Assembly: GCF_005405085.1 (NCBI RefSeq)
Contig: NZ_BJDJ01000008.1
Coordinates: 1 to 64,000, forward strand
Length of the DNA stretch: 64,000 bases
Direction of reading: 5' to 3'
Origin: Lactiplantibacillus daowaiensis
GTDB lineage: Bacteria > Bacillota > Bacilli > Lactobacillales > Lactobacillaceae
A program made the translations under genes and the position numbers. Positions 1 to 9,583 of this stretch are shown piece by piece (within the stretch, counting starts at the first letter, position 1; the number at the start of each line of letters is the position of its first letter). Under the pieces are notes generated by a model, which saw only the letters and a program-made list of their open reading frames with translations, ran no database searches and had not been told where the DNA came from.

Positions 1-62
1 TAAAGAAAAGGAACCCCGTTCGCAAGTGAACGAAGTTCCACATAAACCCTCCATCAACACCC

Positions 63-857
63 GTTGACAAAGAGCCCTTATTAGTGTTATCGGGCGACCA
101 TATTTACAAGATGGATTACGATGCGATGTTGGCTTACCACAAAGCCAAAAAGGCATCGCTGACCGTTGGGGTCATTCCAGTCACCAAAGAAGAAGCTAAA
201 CGGTTTGGGATGATGAACACCGATGAAACCGATCGAATCATTGAATTTGAAGAAAAGCCCGAACAGCCTAAGAGTGATAAGGCTTCGATGGGCATCTATA
301 TCTTTAACTGGCCGACCCTACGGGATTACTTGATGAAGAGTTACGCGACGGACAAATCATTAGAAGATTTCGGTAAAAACGTGATTCCGGCTTACTTATC
401 ACATAACGAATCCGTGTATGCCTATGCTTTTGAAGGGTACTGGCGTGATGTCGGGACGATTCAAAGTTTATGGCAAGCCAATATGGAATTTTTGTCGCCA
501 CATAATCGCTTAAATATTGGCGATCAAAACTGGCGCATCTATTCAAAAGCCCAAGTCTTACCACCGATGTTTTTGACAGATACGAGTCAGGTCAATAACT
601 CGATGATTGTCGATAGTTGTTACGTGGCTGGTGAAGTGGATCATTCGATCTTATCTCAGCGCGTTTCAATCGGTATGGGCAGCCGCGTGGTCGACAGTAT
701 GATCATGCCAGGCGCTACGATTGGTAAGAATGTGGTGATCGACCATGCGTTGATTGGTGAAGAAGCCGTGATTGGTGACGATGCCACCGTCCAAGGAACA
801 CCAGATGAAATTGCCGTTGTGGGTTATAACGAAGTTGTGGGGGTGCAACAACCATGA
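63..857 (+). CDS. glgC: Glucose-1-phosphate adenylyltransferase GlgC, 5' incomplete
   Basis: This is the C-terminal two thirds of ADP-glucose pyrophosphorylase, which makes ADP-glucose from glucose-1-phosphate and ATP for glycogen synthesis. The readable frame begins with [19 protein letters not shown], containing the conserved [10 protein letters not shown] nucleotide-sugar region. It continues through [15 protein letters not shown] and a C-terminal left-handed beta-helix of hexapeptide repeats (about residues 165-245). The first 62 bases do not keep the frame: a TGA lies in frame at 27-29, and neither alternative frame gives the expected GlgC sequence. The N-terminal third with the GGxGTRL motif lies outside the window or is damaged. 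The gene overlaps glgD by ATGA. A GTG at 84 could be called as a start but would lie inside the catalytic domain. Confidence 0.88.
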   Translation, partial: VDKEPLLVLSGDHIYKMDYDAMLAYHKAKKASLTVGVIPVTKEEAKRFGMMNTDETDRIIEFEEKPEQPKSDKASMGIYIFNWPTLRDYLMKSYATDKSLEDFGKNVIPAYLSHNESVYAYAFEGYWRDVGTIQSLWQANMEFLSPHNRLNIGDQNWRIYSKAQVLPPMFLTDTSQVNNSMIVDSCYVAGEVDHSILSQRVSIGMGSRVVDSMIMPGATIGKNVVIDHALIGEEAVIGDDATVQGTPDEIAVVGYNEVVGVQQP

Positions 858-2026
858 AACGAGGGAGTGTTAGTGCAGTAATTAATTTAGTTGAACCGTG
901 GGCCGCTATCGAACCATTGACCACCCAACGGCCAGTGGGCACGTTGCCGTTTGGCGGTCGTTACCGGCTAGTGGATTTTCCGTTGTCCAGTGCGATTAAT
1001 GCCGGTATTCAAAATGTGATGGTGACCACGCCACGGTCTGGGCGGTCAGTGATGGACCACTTACGCAGTGGCCGTGACTGGAACTTAGATACGATTCGTG
1101 GGGGCATCTTCACGTATCCATATAACGATTTAAAACTAGTCTCACCTGAAAAAAAGGCCGAACTACTGCATCACTATTATGATAACTCGATTTTATTCTT
1201 AAAACGGAGTTACAGTGAATATACCGTGGTCATGAGTACCCGCAATGTCGGCAATATTGATTTAAAAGCGTTGATCCGGTATCACGAAGAACGGGATAAT
1301 CCGATTACCACGGTCTATAAGAGCGTTGATCCCGCCACATTAACACCGGCAAATACCATCTTACAATTGACCGATAAAGGCATGGCCACCGCAGTTATGC
1401 CAACGGCCAAGGCTAAGCTCAAAGCCACGACCAAAAAAGCGGCTAAGAATATGGATATCTATTTAATGAGCACGGTTGATTTGATCGATATTTTACAAGA
1501 TGCCAATCGGCGGGGCGTGTTGATCAGTTTAGAAGAACTGATGAAACAAGCGGTCATGCAGCATAATGCGAATGCGTTTGAGTATACCGGTTTTTACGCC
1601 AACATTCACGATATTCAGAGTTATTATGCGGCTAATATGGCAGTCTTAGACGAAGCTAACTTCCGGGCCTTATTTTACAGTTCGCGGCGGATCTATACGA
1701 AAGTTAAAAATGAAATTCCGACGTTCTTTGCCCAAGGCTCACAATTCCGAGCCAGTCTATGTGGGACTGGGGGCTATATTGAAGGTCAAGTTGATCATTC
1801 CGTGATTTTTCGCAATGTCTTGATCAATCGCGGTAGCCAAATTAAAGATGCGGTGATCATGCAAGGCACGCGCATTGGTGCAGGGACGCGGATCGAAAAT
1901 GCGGTCATTGATAAAAACGTGGTGATTGGCCCGAACTTGGTCTTAAAAGGCCAGCCCGATAAACCATTAGTCATCAGTAAAGGTCAGCATATTTTTAAAC
2001 AAGCGGAGGTGGTCTCCAGTGACTAA
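854..2026 (+). CDS. glgD: Glucose-1-phosphate adenylyltransferase regulatory subunit GlgD
   Basis: The 390-residue protein is the second ADP-glucose pyrophosphorylase subunit typical of Firmicutes glgCD operons. It keeps the fold of GlgC ([20 protein letters not shown] near residue 33, C-terminal beta-helix from about 290) but lacks an intact GGxGTR nucleotide-binding loop, as usual for GlgD, which modulates GlgC activity. It starts with ATG at 854, overlapping the glgC stop by four bases, so translational coupling is likely. Its end overlaps glgA by eight bases. Length and position in the glgC-glgD-glgA-glgP order match the family. Confidence 0.93.
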   Translation: MKRGSVSAVINLVEPWAAIEPLTTQRPVGTLPFGGRYRLVDFPLSSAINAGIQNVMVTTPRSGRSVMDHLRSGRDWNLDTIRGGIFTYPYNDLKLVSPEKKAELLHHYYDNSILFLKRSYSEYTVVMSTRNVGNIDLKALIRYHEERDNPITTVYKSVDPATLTPANTILQLTDKGMATAVMPTAKAKLKATTKKAAKNMDIYLMSTVDLIDILQDANRRGVLISLEELMKQAVMQHNANAFEYTGFYANIHDIQSYYAANMAVLDEANFRALFYSSRRIYTKVKNEIPTFFAQGSQFRASLCGTGGYIEGQVDHSVIFRNVLINRGSQIKDAVIMQGTRIGAGTRIENAVIDKNVVIGPNLVLKGQPDKPLVISKGQHIFKQAEVVSSD

Positions 2027-3458
2027 GGTGCTGTTTGCTGCCGCAGAAGCGGCGCCATTTTACAAAACTGGCGGCTTGGGCGATGTGAGCTATGCCTTAC
2101 CACGGGCGTTGCAAGCGGCGAAGACGACGATCCGGATCGTGGTGCCATATTACGAACAGCTTTTCCCAGAAAAATACCGCGACCAATTACAAGATCTTTG
2201 CCACTTTGATGTCCAAGTTGGTGATCGCTGGCAGTATTGTGGCATTAAGACCTTGACGCTGGATGGCATGCAATATTATCTGATTGATAATCGCGATTAC
2301 TTTGGGCGTGAAGGTTTATACGGCTACTGGGATGACGGTGAACGTTTTGCCTTTTTCCAAATGGCGATTTGTGAAATGCTAGAACGCATCGATTATGTCC
2401 CCGATGTCATCCATCTAAATGATTGGCACACGGCGTTTATCCCAGTACTACTAGCAGAAAAGTATTATTGGATCGAAGCGTACCGCAACATCAAGACCTT
2501 ACTAACGATTCATAATTTACAATTTCAAGGCATCTATAATCCGATTATTTTAGATAGCCTGTTTCATATTGGCACGCAGACCTTTACCGACACCGGCATC
2601 GCTTTTTATGACCAGGTTAACTTCTTAAAAGGTGGTATCAACTTTGCTAATGCGGTGAATACCGTCTCGCCAAGCTATGCGCAAGAGATTCAGACACCAG
2701 CCTTTGGCGAGCGCTTAGACGGCGTTTTACGGGCCAATGCCGGTAAGTTAAGTGGCATTATGAACGGGATTGATACGACACTATATGATCCGGCGACGGA
2801 TCCAGCGCTAGCAGCGCACTATGAGGCCCAAGATTTGACCCCTAAAGCAGTTGATAAAGCGGCCTTGCAACAAGCAGTCGGCTTACCAGTCGCCAACGTC
2901 CCCGTATTTGCGGTCGTCTCACGTTTAACGAAGCAAAAAGGGATGGATCTGTTACTCGATGCCCTAAATGACTTCTTGATGACCAGTGATGCGCAAGTCA
3001 TCGTACTGGGGACCGGCGAACCAGAATTAGAGCATGCCTTTCAGACGTATCAAGCCGCTTATCCGGATCAAGTCGCCGCGCAAATCAAGTTTGATGTTGA
3101 ATTGGCACAACAAATTTATGCGGGCAGTGATGTCTTCTTGATGCCATCGGCGTTTGAACCGTCAGGCTTATCACAAATGATGGCGATGCGCTATGGGACG
3201 TTACCATTGGTGCATTTAGTCGGCGGACTCAAAGATACGGTGACCCCATATAATCAATATACCCAAGTGGGGACTGGGTTTGGATTTGATGACTATCAAC
3301 CAGCCGTTTTACGGCAGATCATGTTTAACGCGGTGACAGTCTACGAACAGCAGCCTGAGGTTTGGCAAAGTCTACAACAACAGGCGATGGCCCAAGATTT
3401 TGGGTGGGCGAAATCAGCACAACAATATCAACAATGCTATCAACAGATTATCGGTTAA
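2019..3458 (+). CDS. glgA: Glycogen synthase GlgA (GT5)
   Basis: This 479-residue GT-B fold enzyme transfers glucose from ADP-glucose to the non-reducing end of the growing glycogen chain. Visible signatures are the N-terminal KTGGLGDV loop (about residues 17-24) that binds ADP-glucose, HLNDWHT near residue 135, VSRLTKQKG near 300, and the C-terminal PSAFEPSGLSQMMAMRYG motif (about 378-395) with the catalytic Glu. The start is GTG at 2019 behind a GCGGAGGTGG ribosome-binding site, inside the end of glgD. Length is normal for bacterial GlgA. It is the third gene of the operon, and glgP follows after a short gap. Confidence 0.95.
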   Translation: MTKVLFAAAEAAPFYKTGGLGDVSYALPRALQAAKTTIRIVVPYYEQLFPEKYRDQLQDLCHFDVQVGDRWQYCGIKTLTLDGMQYYLIDNRDYFGREGLYGYWDDGERFAFFQMAICEMLERIDYVPDVIHLNDWHTAFIPVLLAEKYYWIEAYRNIKTLLTIHNLQFQGIYNPIILDSLFHIGTQTFTDTGIAFYDQVNFLKGGINFANAVNTVSPSYAQEIQTPAFGERLDGVLRANAGKLSGIMNGIDTTLYDPATDPALAAHYEAQDLTPKAVDKAALQQAVGLPVANVPVFAVVSRLTKQKGMDLLLDALNDFLMTSDAQVIVLGTGEPELEHAFQTYQAAYPDQVAAQIKFDVELAQQIYAGSDVFLMPSAFEPSGLSQMMAMRYGTLPLVHLVGGLKDTVTPYNQYTQVGTGFGFDDYQPAVLRQIMFNAVTVYEQQPEVWQSLQQQAMAQDFGWAKSAQQYQQCYQQIIG

Positions 3459-3476
3459 GACGGGGGGGTGCCTTTT

Positions 3477-5882
3477 TTGAAATTAACAACAGCACAATTT
3501 AAAACGGATTTCTTAAATGAAATCAAGACGTTATATGCGACGGATCTAAATGATACGTCAGCACTCGGTCAATTTATTGCGTTGGGTCACTTGGTCCGGC
3601 GCTATGACGGGTCGCAATGGACGAAGACATCTGAAAAGTATCGCAAAAAAGATCGTAAACAAGTCTATTACTTTTCAATCGAGTTCTTGCCCGGGCGACT
3701 ATTGAAATCGAACTTACTCAATTTGGGGTTATTAGATACGGTCCGAGCCGGTTTGAAAGAACTTGAATTGGATTTTGAGACCATTAGTGCCGCCGAACCT
3801 GATCCTGGATTAGGAAATGGTGGCTTAGGCCGGCTAGCAGCTTGTTATATGGATTCAATGGCGAGTTTGGGGATTGCGGGCAATGGGAACGGGATTCGTT
3901 ATCGCTACGGATTATTCAAACAAGTCTTTATGGATGGCTACCAAGTCGAGTTACCCGATGATTGGCTGCGTAATGGCAATGTTTGGGAAATTCGGCGGGA
4001 AAATAAAGCGTGTCTCGTGCGGTTTGGTGGCAATGTTTGGATGCAGCCGCAAGCCGATGGGCAATTACAACCGGTGTATGAACAGACTGATGATGTCTTG
4101 GCAGTGCCGTATGATGTTGGAATGATCGGCTACCGCAATGATGTCACGAATACGTTACGGCTGTGGTCAGCAGAATTACCACCAAGTGCGGATAACGCGT
4201 ATTACTCGCAAGAACAACGTGATCGGATCGATGATATTACGAAAGTTCTGTATCCTGATGATTCTAATTCAGAAGGCCAAGCATTACGGTTACGCCAAGA
4301 ATACTTCTTCTCATCGGCTGGCGTCCAAAGTATCATTCGGCACTATGGGTTAAGACATCAAGGCATGCGGGAACTTGGTAAGAAGATTGCGATCCATATT
4401 AATGACACACATCCGACTTTAGTTATTCCAGAGCTGATGCGCTTATTAATGGATGACCATCATTGTAGCTGGGATGTGGCTTGGGCCCTAACGACGCAAG
4501 TGATGAGTTATACGAACCACACGATTCTACAAGAAGCGCTAGAAACTTGGCCAATCGATATGTTCAAAGGGCTATTGCCACGGATCTATCAAATCGTCGT
4601 TGAAATCGACCGCCGTTATCGAGCAGCCAAGACACCGATCTTTGGTGAGGATTTAGTCAATCGGACGGCGCCACTTGGCAACGGGCAAGTGCGGATGGCC
4701 TACTTAGCCGTGATTGGGAGTCACAGTGTCAACGGCGTCGCACCGTTGCATACCGAATTGTTGAAAAATGATGTGCTACGCGACTTGTATCAAGTTTATC
4801 CAGAACGCTTCAACAACAAGACGAATGGGATTGCGACGCGGCGGTGGGTCCAACTGGCCAATGAGCCATTGTCACAACTGATCGACAGTAAGATCAGCCC
4901 CGAATGGCGCCAACAGCCAAGTCAATTGAAGACGTTAATGGCCTATCAAAAAGATGCTAAGTTTTTGAAACAATTAACGACGGTCAAACAGACCAATAAG
5001 CAGGCACTAGCGGCGTATATTAAGCAGAACCTGGGAATTGAGGTCCGCACTGATGCGATTTTTGATGTGCAGATTAAACGGCTACATGCTTATAAACGCC
5101 AACTCTTACATGTCCTCGAGATTATTCGGGAATACTTGGACTTAAAAGCCCATCCAGCGACTAAAGCGCCAGCCCATGTGCATATCTTTGGTGCCAAAGC
5201 AGCCCCAAGTTACCACTATGCCAAAGCGATTATTAAATTGATCAACGCGTTGGCTGATTTAGTCAATCATGATCCTGATATTGGTGATCGCTTGAAAGTC
5301 GTCTTTATTCCCAACTATGGTGTCTCACTAGGCGAATTGATCATTCCGGCGGCCGATATTAGCGAACAGATCTCAACGGCCTCTAAAGAAGCTTCTGGGA
5401 CCAGTAATATGAAACTCATGGCCAATGGTGCGGTATCGCTAGCGACGCTTGATGGCGCCAACATCGACATTATTCAAGCGGCGGGCGAAGCCAACGAATA
5501 TCCCTTTGGGTTAACCGCCAAAGCCGTTTATGGGTATTACGAACGCGGGGATTATCGCTCAGTCGACTTTTATCAAGCTGATCCTGAATTAAAACGGGTC
5601 TTAGATGCGCTAGTTGATGGGACGATTCCAGGGATTACGACAGAAGGCCGCGAAATCTATGATTCACTGTTACGTTATAACGATGAATTCTTTGTTCTAG
5701 CAGATTATGAAAGCTATGTGCAACAGCAACGCCAAATTAGCCAGGACTTCCAAGATCAAACGAAGTGGCAACAAAAGGCCTTGGCCAACATTGCCGCCGC
5801 GGGCATCTTTTCAGCGGACCTAGCTGTTGCACGGTATGCGGATGATATTTGGCAAGTGCCGCATACGTTATTACAAGATTAA
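3477..5882 (+). CDS. glgP: Glycogen phosphorylase GlgP (GT35)
   Basis: The enzyme phosphorolyses glycogen or maltodextrin ends to glucose-1-phosphate. About 800 residues is the family length. The N-terminal region carries FSIEFLPGR and the glycine-rich LGNGGLGRLAACYMDS motif. The C-terminal region has EASGTSNMK, whose Lys is the pyridoxal-phosphate site, followed by NGAVSLATLDGANIDI. I prefer the TTG at 3477, because a run of seven G at 3462-3468 forms the only plausible Shine-Dalgarno, eight bases upstream. A GTG at 3468 would overlap that run. Synthetic and degradative genes share the operon, so the glucose-1-phosphate produced can be reused by GlgC or by the neighbouring phosphoglucomutase. 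Confidence 0.94.
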   Translation: MKLTTAQFKTDFLNEIKTLYATDLNDTSALGQFIALGHLVRRYDGSQWTKTSEKYRKKDRKQVYYFSIEFLPGRLLKSNLLNLGLLDTVRAGLKELELDFETISAAEPDPGLGNGGLGRLAACYMDSMASLGIAGNGNGIRYRYGLFKQVFMDGYQVELPDDWLRNGNVWEIRRENKACLVRFGGNVWMQPQADGQLQPVYEQTDDVLAVPYDVGMIGYRNDVTNTLRLWSAELPPSADNAYYSQEQRDRIDDITKVLYPDDSNSEGQALRLRQEYFFSSAGVQSIIRHYGLRHQGMRELGKKIAIHINDTHPTLVIPELMRLLMDDHHCSWDVAWALTTQVMSYTNHTILQEALETWPIDMFKGLLPRIYQIVVEIDRRYRAAKTPIFGEDLVNRTAPLGNGQVRMAYLAVIGSHSVNGVAPLHTELLKNDVLRDLYQVYPERFNNKTNGIATRRWVQLANEPLSQLIDSKISPEWRQQPSQLKTLMAYQKDAKFLKQLTTVKQTNKQALAAYIKQNLGIEVRTDAIFDVQIKRLHAYKRQLLHVLEIIREYLDLKAHPATKAPAHVHIFGAKAAPSYHYAKAIIKLINALADLVNHDPDIGDRLKVVFIPNYGVSLGELIIPAADISEQISTASKEASGTSNMKLMANGAVSLATLDGANIDIIQAAGEANEYPFGLTAKAVYGYYERGDYRSVDFYQADPELKRVLDALVDGTIPGITTEGREIYDSLLRYNDEFFVLADYESYVQQQRQISQDFQDQTKWQQKALANIAAAGIFSADLAVARYADDIWQVPHTLLQD

Positions 5883-5896
5883 GCGAGGTGTGGCCG

Positions 5897-7714
5897 ATGC
5901 AAATTGATTATAATTCGTTTCAAACGGCCTATCGCTCGCCTTTTGGGGCAGTCATGCCACAGACCTCCGTTCACTTTACCCTCAAAGTACAAGCGAGTGA
6001 GCCGATTCAACAAGTGAGCTTTTGTGTGGCTCATGATGGGCAGTGGGACGCTGAAGTTGCGCAGACGATGACCGGACCGGGACCATTATATACGACGACG
6101 TTTACGCCGACACAATCGGGCCTATACTTTTATTACTTTGAGGTTCAACTGACCAATGACACGGTCTATTACGGCTGTGTCGATGGTGGGTATGGCGGCC
6201 CTGGCATGCAATATGCACGGCGTGATCAAGTCCAGATGTATCAACTGACGACACTAGCGGCCAAAGAGACGTTACCGCAATGGTATCGCGAAGGGGTGGC
6301 CTATCAGATCTTTGTGGATCGGTTTTATAATGGCAATCCGGATGAGCACGTTAATGCCCCTAAACCAAACAGCTTTTTATACGGCCGGATGAGTGATCGG
6401 CCGATGTATATCCGCAATGCGCAACAAGAGATTTTACGGTGGGACTTTTTTGGGGGTAATCTGCGCGGGATCGAAGCCAAGATTCCATATTTAAAGCGCT
6501 TAGGGGTGACGATCATTTATTTGACGCCAATCTTTCAAGCGGCCAGCAATCACCGTTATGATACTGGGGATTACTATGAAATTGATCCCGTTTTAGGTGA
6601 TTTAAGTGATTTTGACCATTTGGTCACCGCCTTACACCGTGCGGGGATGCGGTTGATTTTAGACGGGGTCTTCAATCACGTGGGGGTCGAGTCGCGGTAC
6701 TTCAATCGTAGTGGGCATTATGACACTGTTGGAGCTGCCCAATCGCGGACGAGTCGTTATTATAACTGGTTCACGTTTATCAATTACCCCACTGAATATG
6801 ACAGCTGGTGGGGGATCGGGGACTTACCGACCGTTGATAAGGAGAATCAAGACTACCGTGACTTTATTTACGATCAACCGAGCTCGGTGATCGATTACTG
6901 GACGGCCCGCGGTGTCGATGGTTGGCGCTTAGATGTGGCCGATGAACTACCTGATGACTTTATTGCCGGCATTCGACGCGCGTTAGATCGTTATCCAGAT
7001 AAAGTATTGATCGGTGAGGTTTGGGAAGATGCGTCCCATAAACTGGCTTATGGTCAACGCCGGCACTACCTAGAAGGCGGTGGCTTGCAGGCAGTCATGA
7101 ATTATCCGTTACGGCGATTGATTATTCACGTTTTGACGGGTACGATGCTCCCGGCGGAATGGTGGCGTGAGTTAATGACGTTGAAAGAAAATTACCCGGC
7201 AACGACGTTTGCCTACAACTTCAATAATATCGGGTCGCATGATACGCCGCGGATCTTGACGATGCTACAAGATGATGTCAAACGGTTGCGGTTAGCGATT
7301 GGCTTATTGATGACGCTACCTGGTGTGCCGTGTTTGTACTATGGGGATGAAGCTAAAATGGCGGGCGGTAAAGATCCTGATAACCGTGCCTTTTACCCGT
7401 GGAATCAAGCAGACCAAGCGTTACAACACGATGTCACGGCGTGGGTGCACTGGCGACAAGCGCGGCCACAGCTCAATACCTTGGCGTTTGCGCCGTTTTA
7501 TCTCGGGGATTATGCGATTGGCTATGTTTATTGGCAAGCGGACCAGCCGCAACTACTCGTTGTGTTAAATGTGACGACGATGGAACACGTTGTCACATCA
7601 GCGGCGTTGCAACTATCAGGGCTACCAACCGCAGTCGCAGCAGCGGTAACCACTAAATTGGTGGGACAAACGGTAAAAGTCAATCAGTTACAACTTTTTG
7701 AAAAATTTACATGA
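5897..7714 (+). CDS. GH13 alpha-amylase family enzyme (neopullulanase / amylopullulanase-like)
   Basis: This roughly 605-residue glucan hydrolase is expected to cut alpha-1,4 and possibly alpha-1,6 bonds of glycogen or imported dextrins. An N-terminal beta-sandwich (about residues 1-120, CBM34-like) precedes the GH13 barrel with all four regions: DGVFNHVG, GWRLDVADE (nucleophile Asp), GEVWEDA (acid/base Glu) and NIGSHDTPR. A C-terminal all-beta domain ends the protein. There is no signal peptide, so it should act in the cytoplasm. The ATG at 5897 is preceded by GCGAGGTGTGG and lies just after the glgP stop. Starting further upstream would overlap glgP without a ribosome-binding site. Homologues at this place are often named apu or amy; the exact linkage specificity cannot be read from sequence. 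Confidence 0.88.
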   Translation: MQIDYNSFQTAYRSPFGAVMPQTSVHFTLKVQASEPIQQVSFCVAHDGQWDAEVAQTMTGPGPLYTTTFTPTQSGLYFYYFEVQLTNDTVYYGCVDGGYGGPGMQYARRDQVQMYQLTTLAAKETLPQWYREGVAYQIFVDRFYNGNPDEHVNAPKPNSFLYGRMSDRPMYIRNAQQEILRWDFFGGNLRGIEAKIPYLKRLGVTIIYLTPIFQAASNHRYDTGDYYEIDPVLGDLSDFDHLVTALHRAGMRLILDGVFNHVGVESRYFNRSGHYDTVGAAQSRTSRYYNWFTFINYPTEYDSWWGIGDLPTVDKENQDYRDFIYDQPSSVIDYWTARGVDGWRLDVADELPDDFIAGIRRALDRYPDKVLIGEVWEDASHKLAYGQRRHYLEGGGLQAVMNYPLRRLIIHVLTGTMLPAEWWRELMTLKENYPATTFAYNFNNIGSHDTPRILTMLQDDVKRLRLAIGLLMTLPGVPCLYYGDEAKMAGGKDPDNRAFYPWNQADQALQHDVTAWVHWRQARPQLNTLAFAPFYLGDYAIGYVYWQADQPQLLVVLNVTTMEHVVTSAALQLSGLPTAVAAAVTTKLVGQTVKVNQLQLFEKFT

Positions 7715-7767
7715 AATTTACAGAAATGCGATAGTGGCTCGTCGGGGTTATCGTTATATTATAACTG

Positions 7768-7874
7768 TACTTCTTAATCAGCACCCCGCGATTATGTCAT
7801 TAAGAAGTATCCCCGTCGATCCTTAAGAGACGTAGAAGAGGTCGTGGCTTTCCTTGATTGGCTGCGACCTTTTT
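7768..7874 (+). terminator. Inverted repeat plus rho-independent terminator after the glg operon
   Basis: A perfect 10-bp inverted repeat (TACTTCTTAA at 7768-7777, TTAAGAAGTA at 7800-7809) is followed by a terminator hairpin AGGTCG / CGACCT (7839-7844 and 7865-7870) and a T run. It ends the 7.7-kb operon. The first hairpin has no T run and may protect the 3' end or belong to a small transcript. No gene is seen between 7715 and 7999. Confidence 0.65.
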
Positions 7875-7999
7875 CTATGGCTTTTTTTATTGAAAATAGG
7901 TGCAAGCTAATTTTCAAAACGCATTGCGCGCACGCGTTATAATGAAGTTAGTTCGATAACTTTAATAAGTGATCATGATTAGCTTTAGGGGGTAATTAG

Positions 8000-8767
8000 T
8001 TGTATCAAGCGGTCGTATTTTTTGATTTAGATGGCACGTTAATGCAAGATGACAAAACCATCGCACCTAGTAGTATTCGGGCGATTCAGCAACTTAAACA
8101 CAATCAAGTTTTACCGGTAGTAGCTACGGGTCGCAATGTCTTTGAAGTGGCACCGTTGCTCAAGCGGACGGGGATTGATTCCATCGTGAGCGCTAATGGG
8201 AGCTACGTGCAATATCAAGGTCAGTTCTTAGCAGCGCACGAATTAGATAAAGGCTTATTGCATGATGTGACACATTTTGCGAATCAACGCGGTCAAGCCT
8301 TGGCTTATTATAATAACGCCGGTTTTGCGTTAAGCCATCAAAATGCGTTGACTGTCGCGAACTTTGCAGCATTAAAGCAGACCGCTGCCGTTGCGCCAGC
8401 TTACTACCGCAACCATCAAGTTAATTTTATACTGACCTTTGAGCCACAAAGTGCAGCTGCCTATCAGCAGCGGTATCAAGGGCACTTGAATTTTGTGCGT
8501 AATAATCCGCGGGCGTTGGATACGATGGCGTGGGGTGTGACGAAAGCAACAGGGATCCATGATATTTTGACCAAGGCCGGGTTAACGCACGTGCCAACGT
8601 ATGCGTTTGGCGATCAATTAAATGATATTGAGATGTTTAAAACGGTGCAAACCCCAATTGCAATGGGCAATGGTCATCCGTTAGTTAAACAGTTAGCCGC
8701 CTATGTGACTGCTGATAATATGCATCAAGGGATTGAACAAGGCTTAAAACAGTTTGCCTTAATTTGA
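8000..8767 (+). CDS. Cof-type HAD-IIB family phosphatase
   Basis: This 255-residue haloacid-dehalogenase superfamily hydrolase is likely a sugar-phosphate or nucleotide phosphatase. The N-terminal motif I FFDLDGTL supplies the nucleophile Asp, ATGR is the motif II region, the C2-type cap lies in the middle, and GDQLNDIEMF is motif IV that binds Mg. Start is TTG at 8000 after AGGGGGTAATT. A TATAAT hexamer at 7938-7943, about 19 bases after TTCAAA, is a fair promoter, so it is transcribed separately from the glg operon. Substrate unknown; the setting next to sugar-phosphate genes suggests but does not prove a role in hexose-phosphate turnover. Confidence 0.85.
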   Translation: MYQAVVFFDLDGTLMQDDKTIAPSSIRAIQQLKHNQVLPVVATGRNVFEVAPLLKRTGIDSIVSANGSYVQYQGQFLAAHELDKGLLHDVTHFANQRGQALAYYNNAGFALSHQNALTVANFAALKQTAAVAPAYYRNHQVNFILTFEPQSAAAYQQRYQGHLNFVRNNPRALDTMAWGVTKATGIHDILTKAGLTHVPTYAFGDQLNDIEMFKTVQTPIAMGNGHPLVKQLAAYVTADNMHQGIEQGLKQFALI

Positions 8768-8800
8768 GTTTACTGTGCAGGTGAGATAAAACCAATCACG

Positions 8801-8845
8801 CAAAAACGCGCCACGACAAAGTTACTTGTCGTGACGCGTTTTTGA
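8801..8845. terminator. Bidirectional terminator
   Basis: AAAAACGCGCCACGACAA pairs with TTGTCGTGACGCGTTTTT around a short loop, with an A run on the left and a T run on the right. It separates the converging HAD gene (+) and pgmB (-). Confidence 0.85.
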
Positions 8846-8883
8846 CTATCTGGTGTACCCTAGTCGAAAATAGCGAGGTGTCT

Positions 8884-9570
8884 TTAAGCTAAAGTCGCAT
8901 CTGTCATGGCTTTTTCGATGTTGGCTAAGGTCAATTGCGTTGTATCTGTAAAGTTGATATCAGCGGCAGCTAACACCTTTGGATCACCGATCCCAATCGA
9001 TGTTTCACCAGCGCCGTTGATCGATTGAACCCCGGCAGCGGCATCTTCAACCCCGATACATTGCGCTGGGTCGAGGTCTAAGATTTCGGCACCCCGGCGG
9101 AAAATTTCAGGATCCGGCTTACCGTGCTTTAAGCTGGCTGGGTCGACTGACTTGGTGAAGTAGTCGCCTAAGCCTAAGTGCTTCAAGACTAATGGTGAAT
9201 TCTTAGAAGCGGACGCTAATGAAAGTAAGTAACCTTGCGCCTTCAAGTCATCCAAGAAGACTTGGATGCCAGGCAAGATATTAGCAGGGGTCATTTGATT
9301 GACTAATTTCAAATAGTTATCATTTTTTTCAGTTGCTAGGGCTGCTTTTTCAGCGTCACTGAAGGCATCTTCCTTGTGGTCCCGCGCTAAAATCAAGTTT
9401 AATGAATCCATCCGGCTAATGCCCTTTAAGGCATCGGCCAAATCATCATCCCACTTAACCCCAACTTTGTCAGCCACTTGATGCCAAGCTTGGCTGTGGA
9501 AAATCGAGGTATCGGTAATTACCCCGTCTAAATCAAAAACAAATCCTTTAATTGCTGCAAATTGTGCCAT
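8884..9570 (-). CDS. pgmB: Beta-phosphoglucomutase
   Basis: This 228-residue HAD-type enzyme interconverts beta-glucose-1-phosphate and glucose-6-phosphate. Motif I FDLDGVITDT near residue 12 contains the phosphorylated Asp and the acid/base Asp two residues later. The cap follows, then SLASASKN (motif II) and GVEDAAAG (motif IV). The ATG at 9570 follows GGGGGTTACATGC. It lies 13 bases downstream of the GH65 phosphorylase gene and is probably co-transcribed, giving the standard pair in which the phosphorylase releases beta-glucose-1-phosphate and PgmB feeds it to glycolysis. Confidence 0.93.
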   Translation of the reverse strand: MAQFAAIKGFVFDLDGVITDTSIFHSQAWHQVADKVGVKWDDDLADALKGISRMDSLNLILARDHKEDAFSDAEKAALATEKNDNYLKLVNQMTPANILPGIQVFLDDLKAQGYLLSLASASKNSPLVLKHLGLGDYFTKSVDPASLKHGKPDPEIFRRGAEILDLDPAQCIGVEDAAAGVQSINGAGETSIGIGDPKVLAAADINFTDTTQLTLANIEKAMTDATLA

Positions 9571-9583
9571 TGCATGTAACCCC

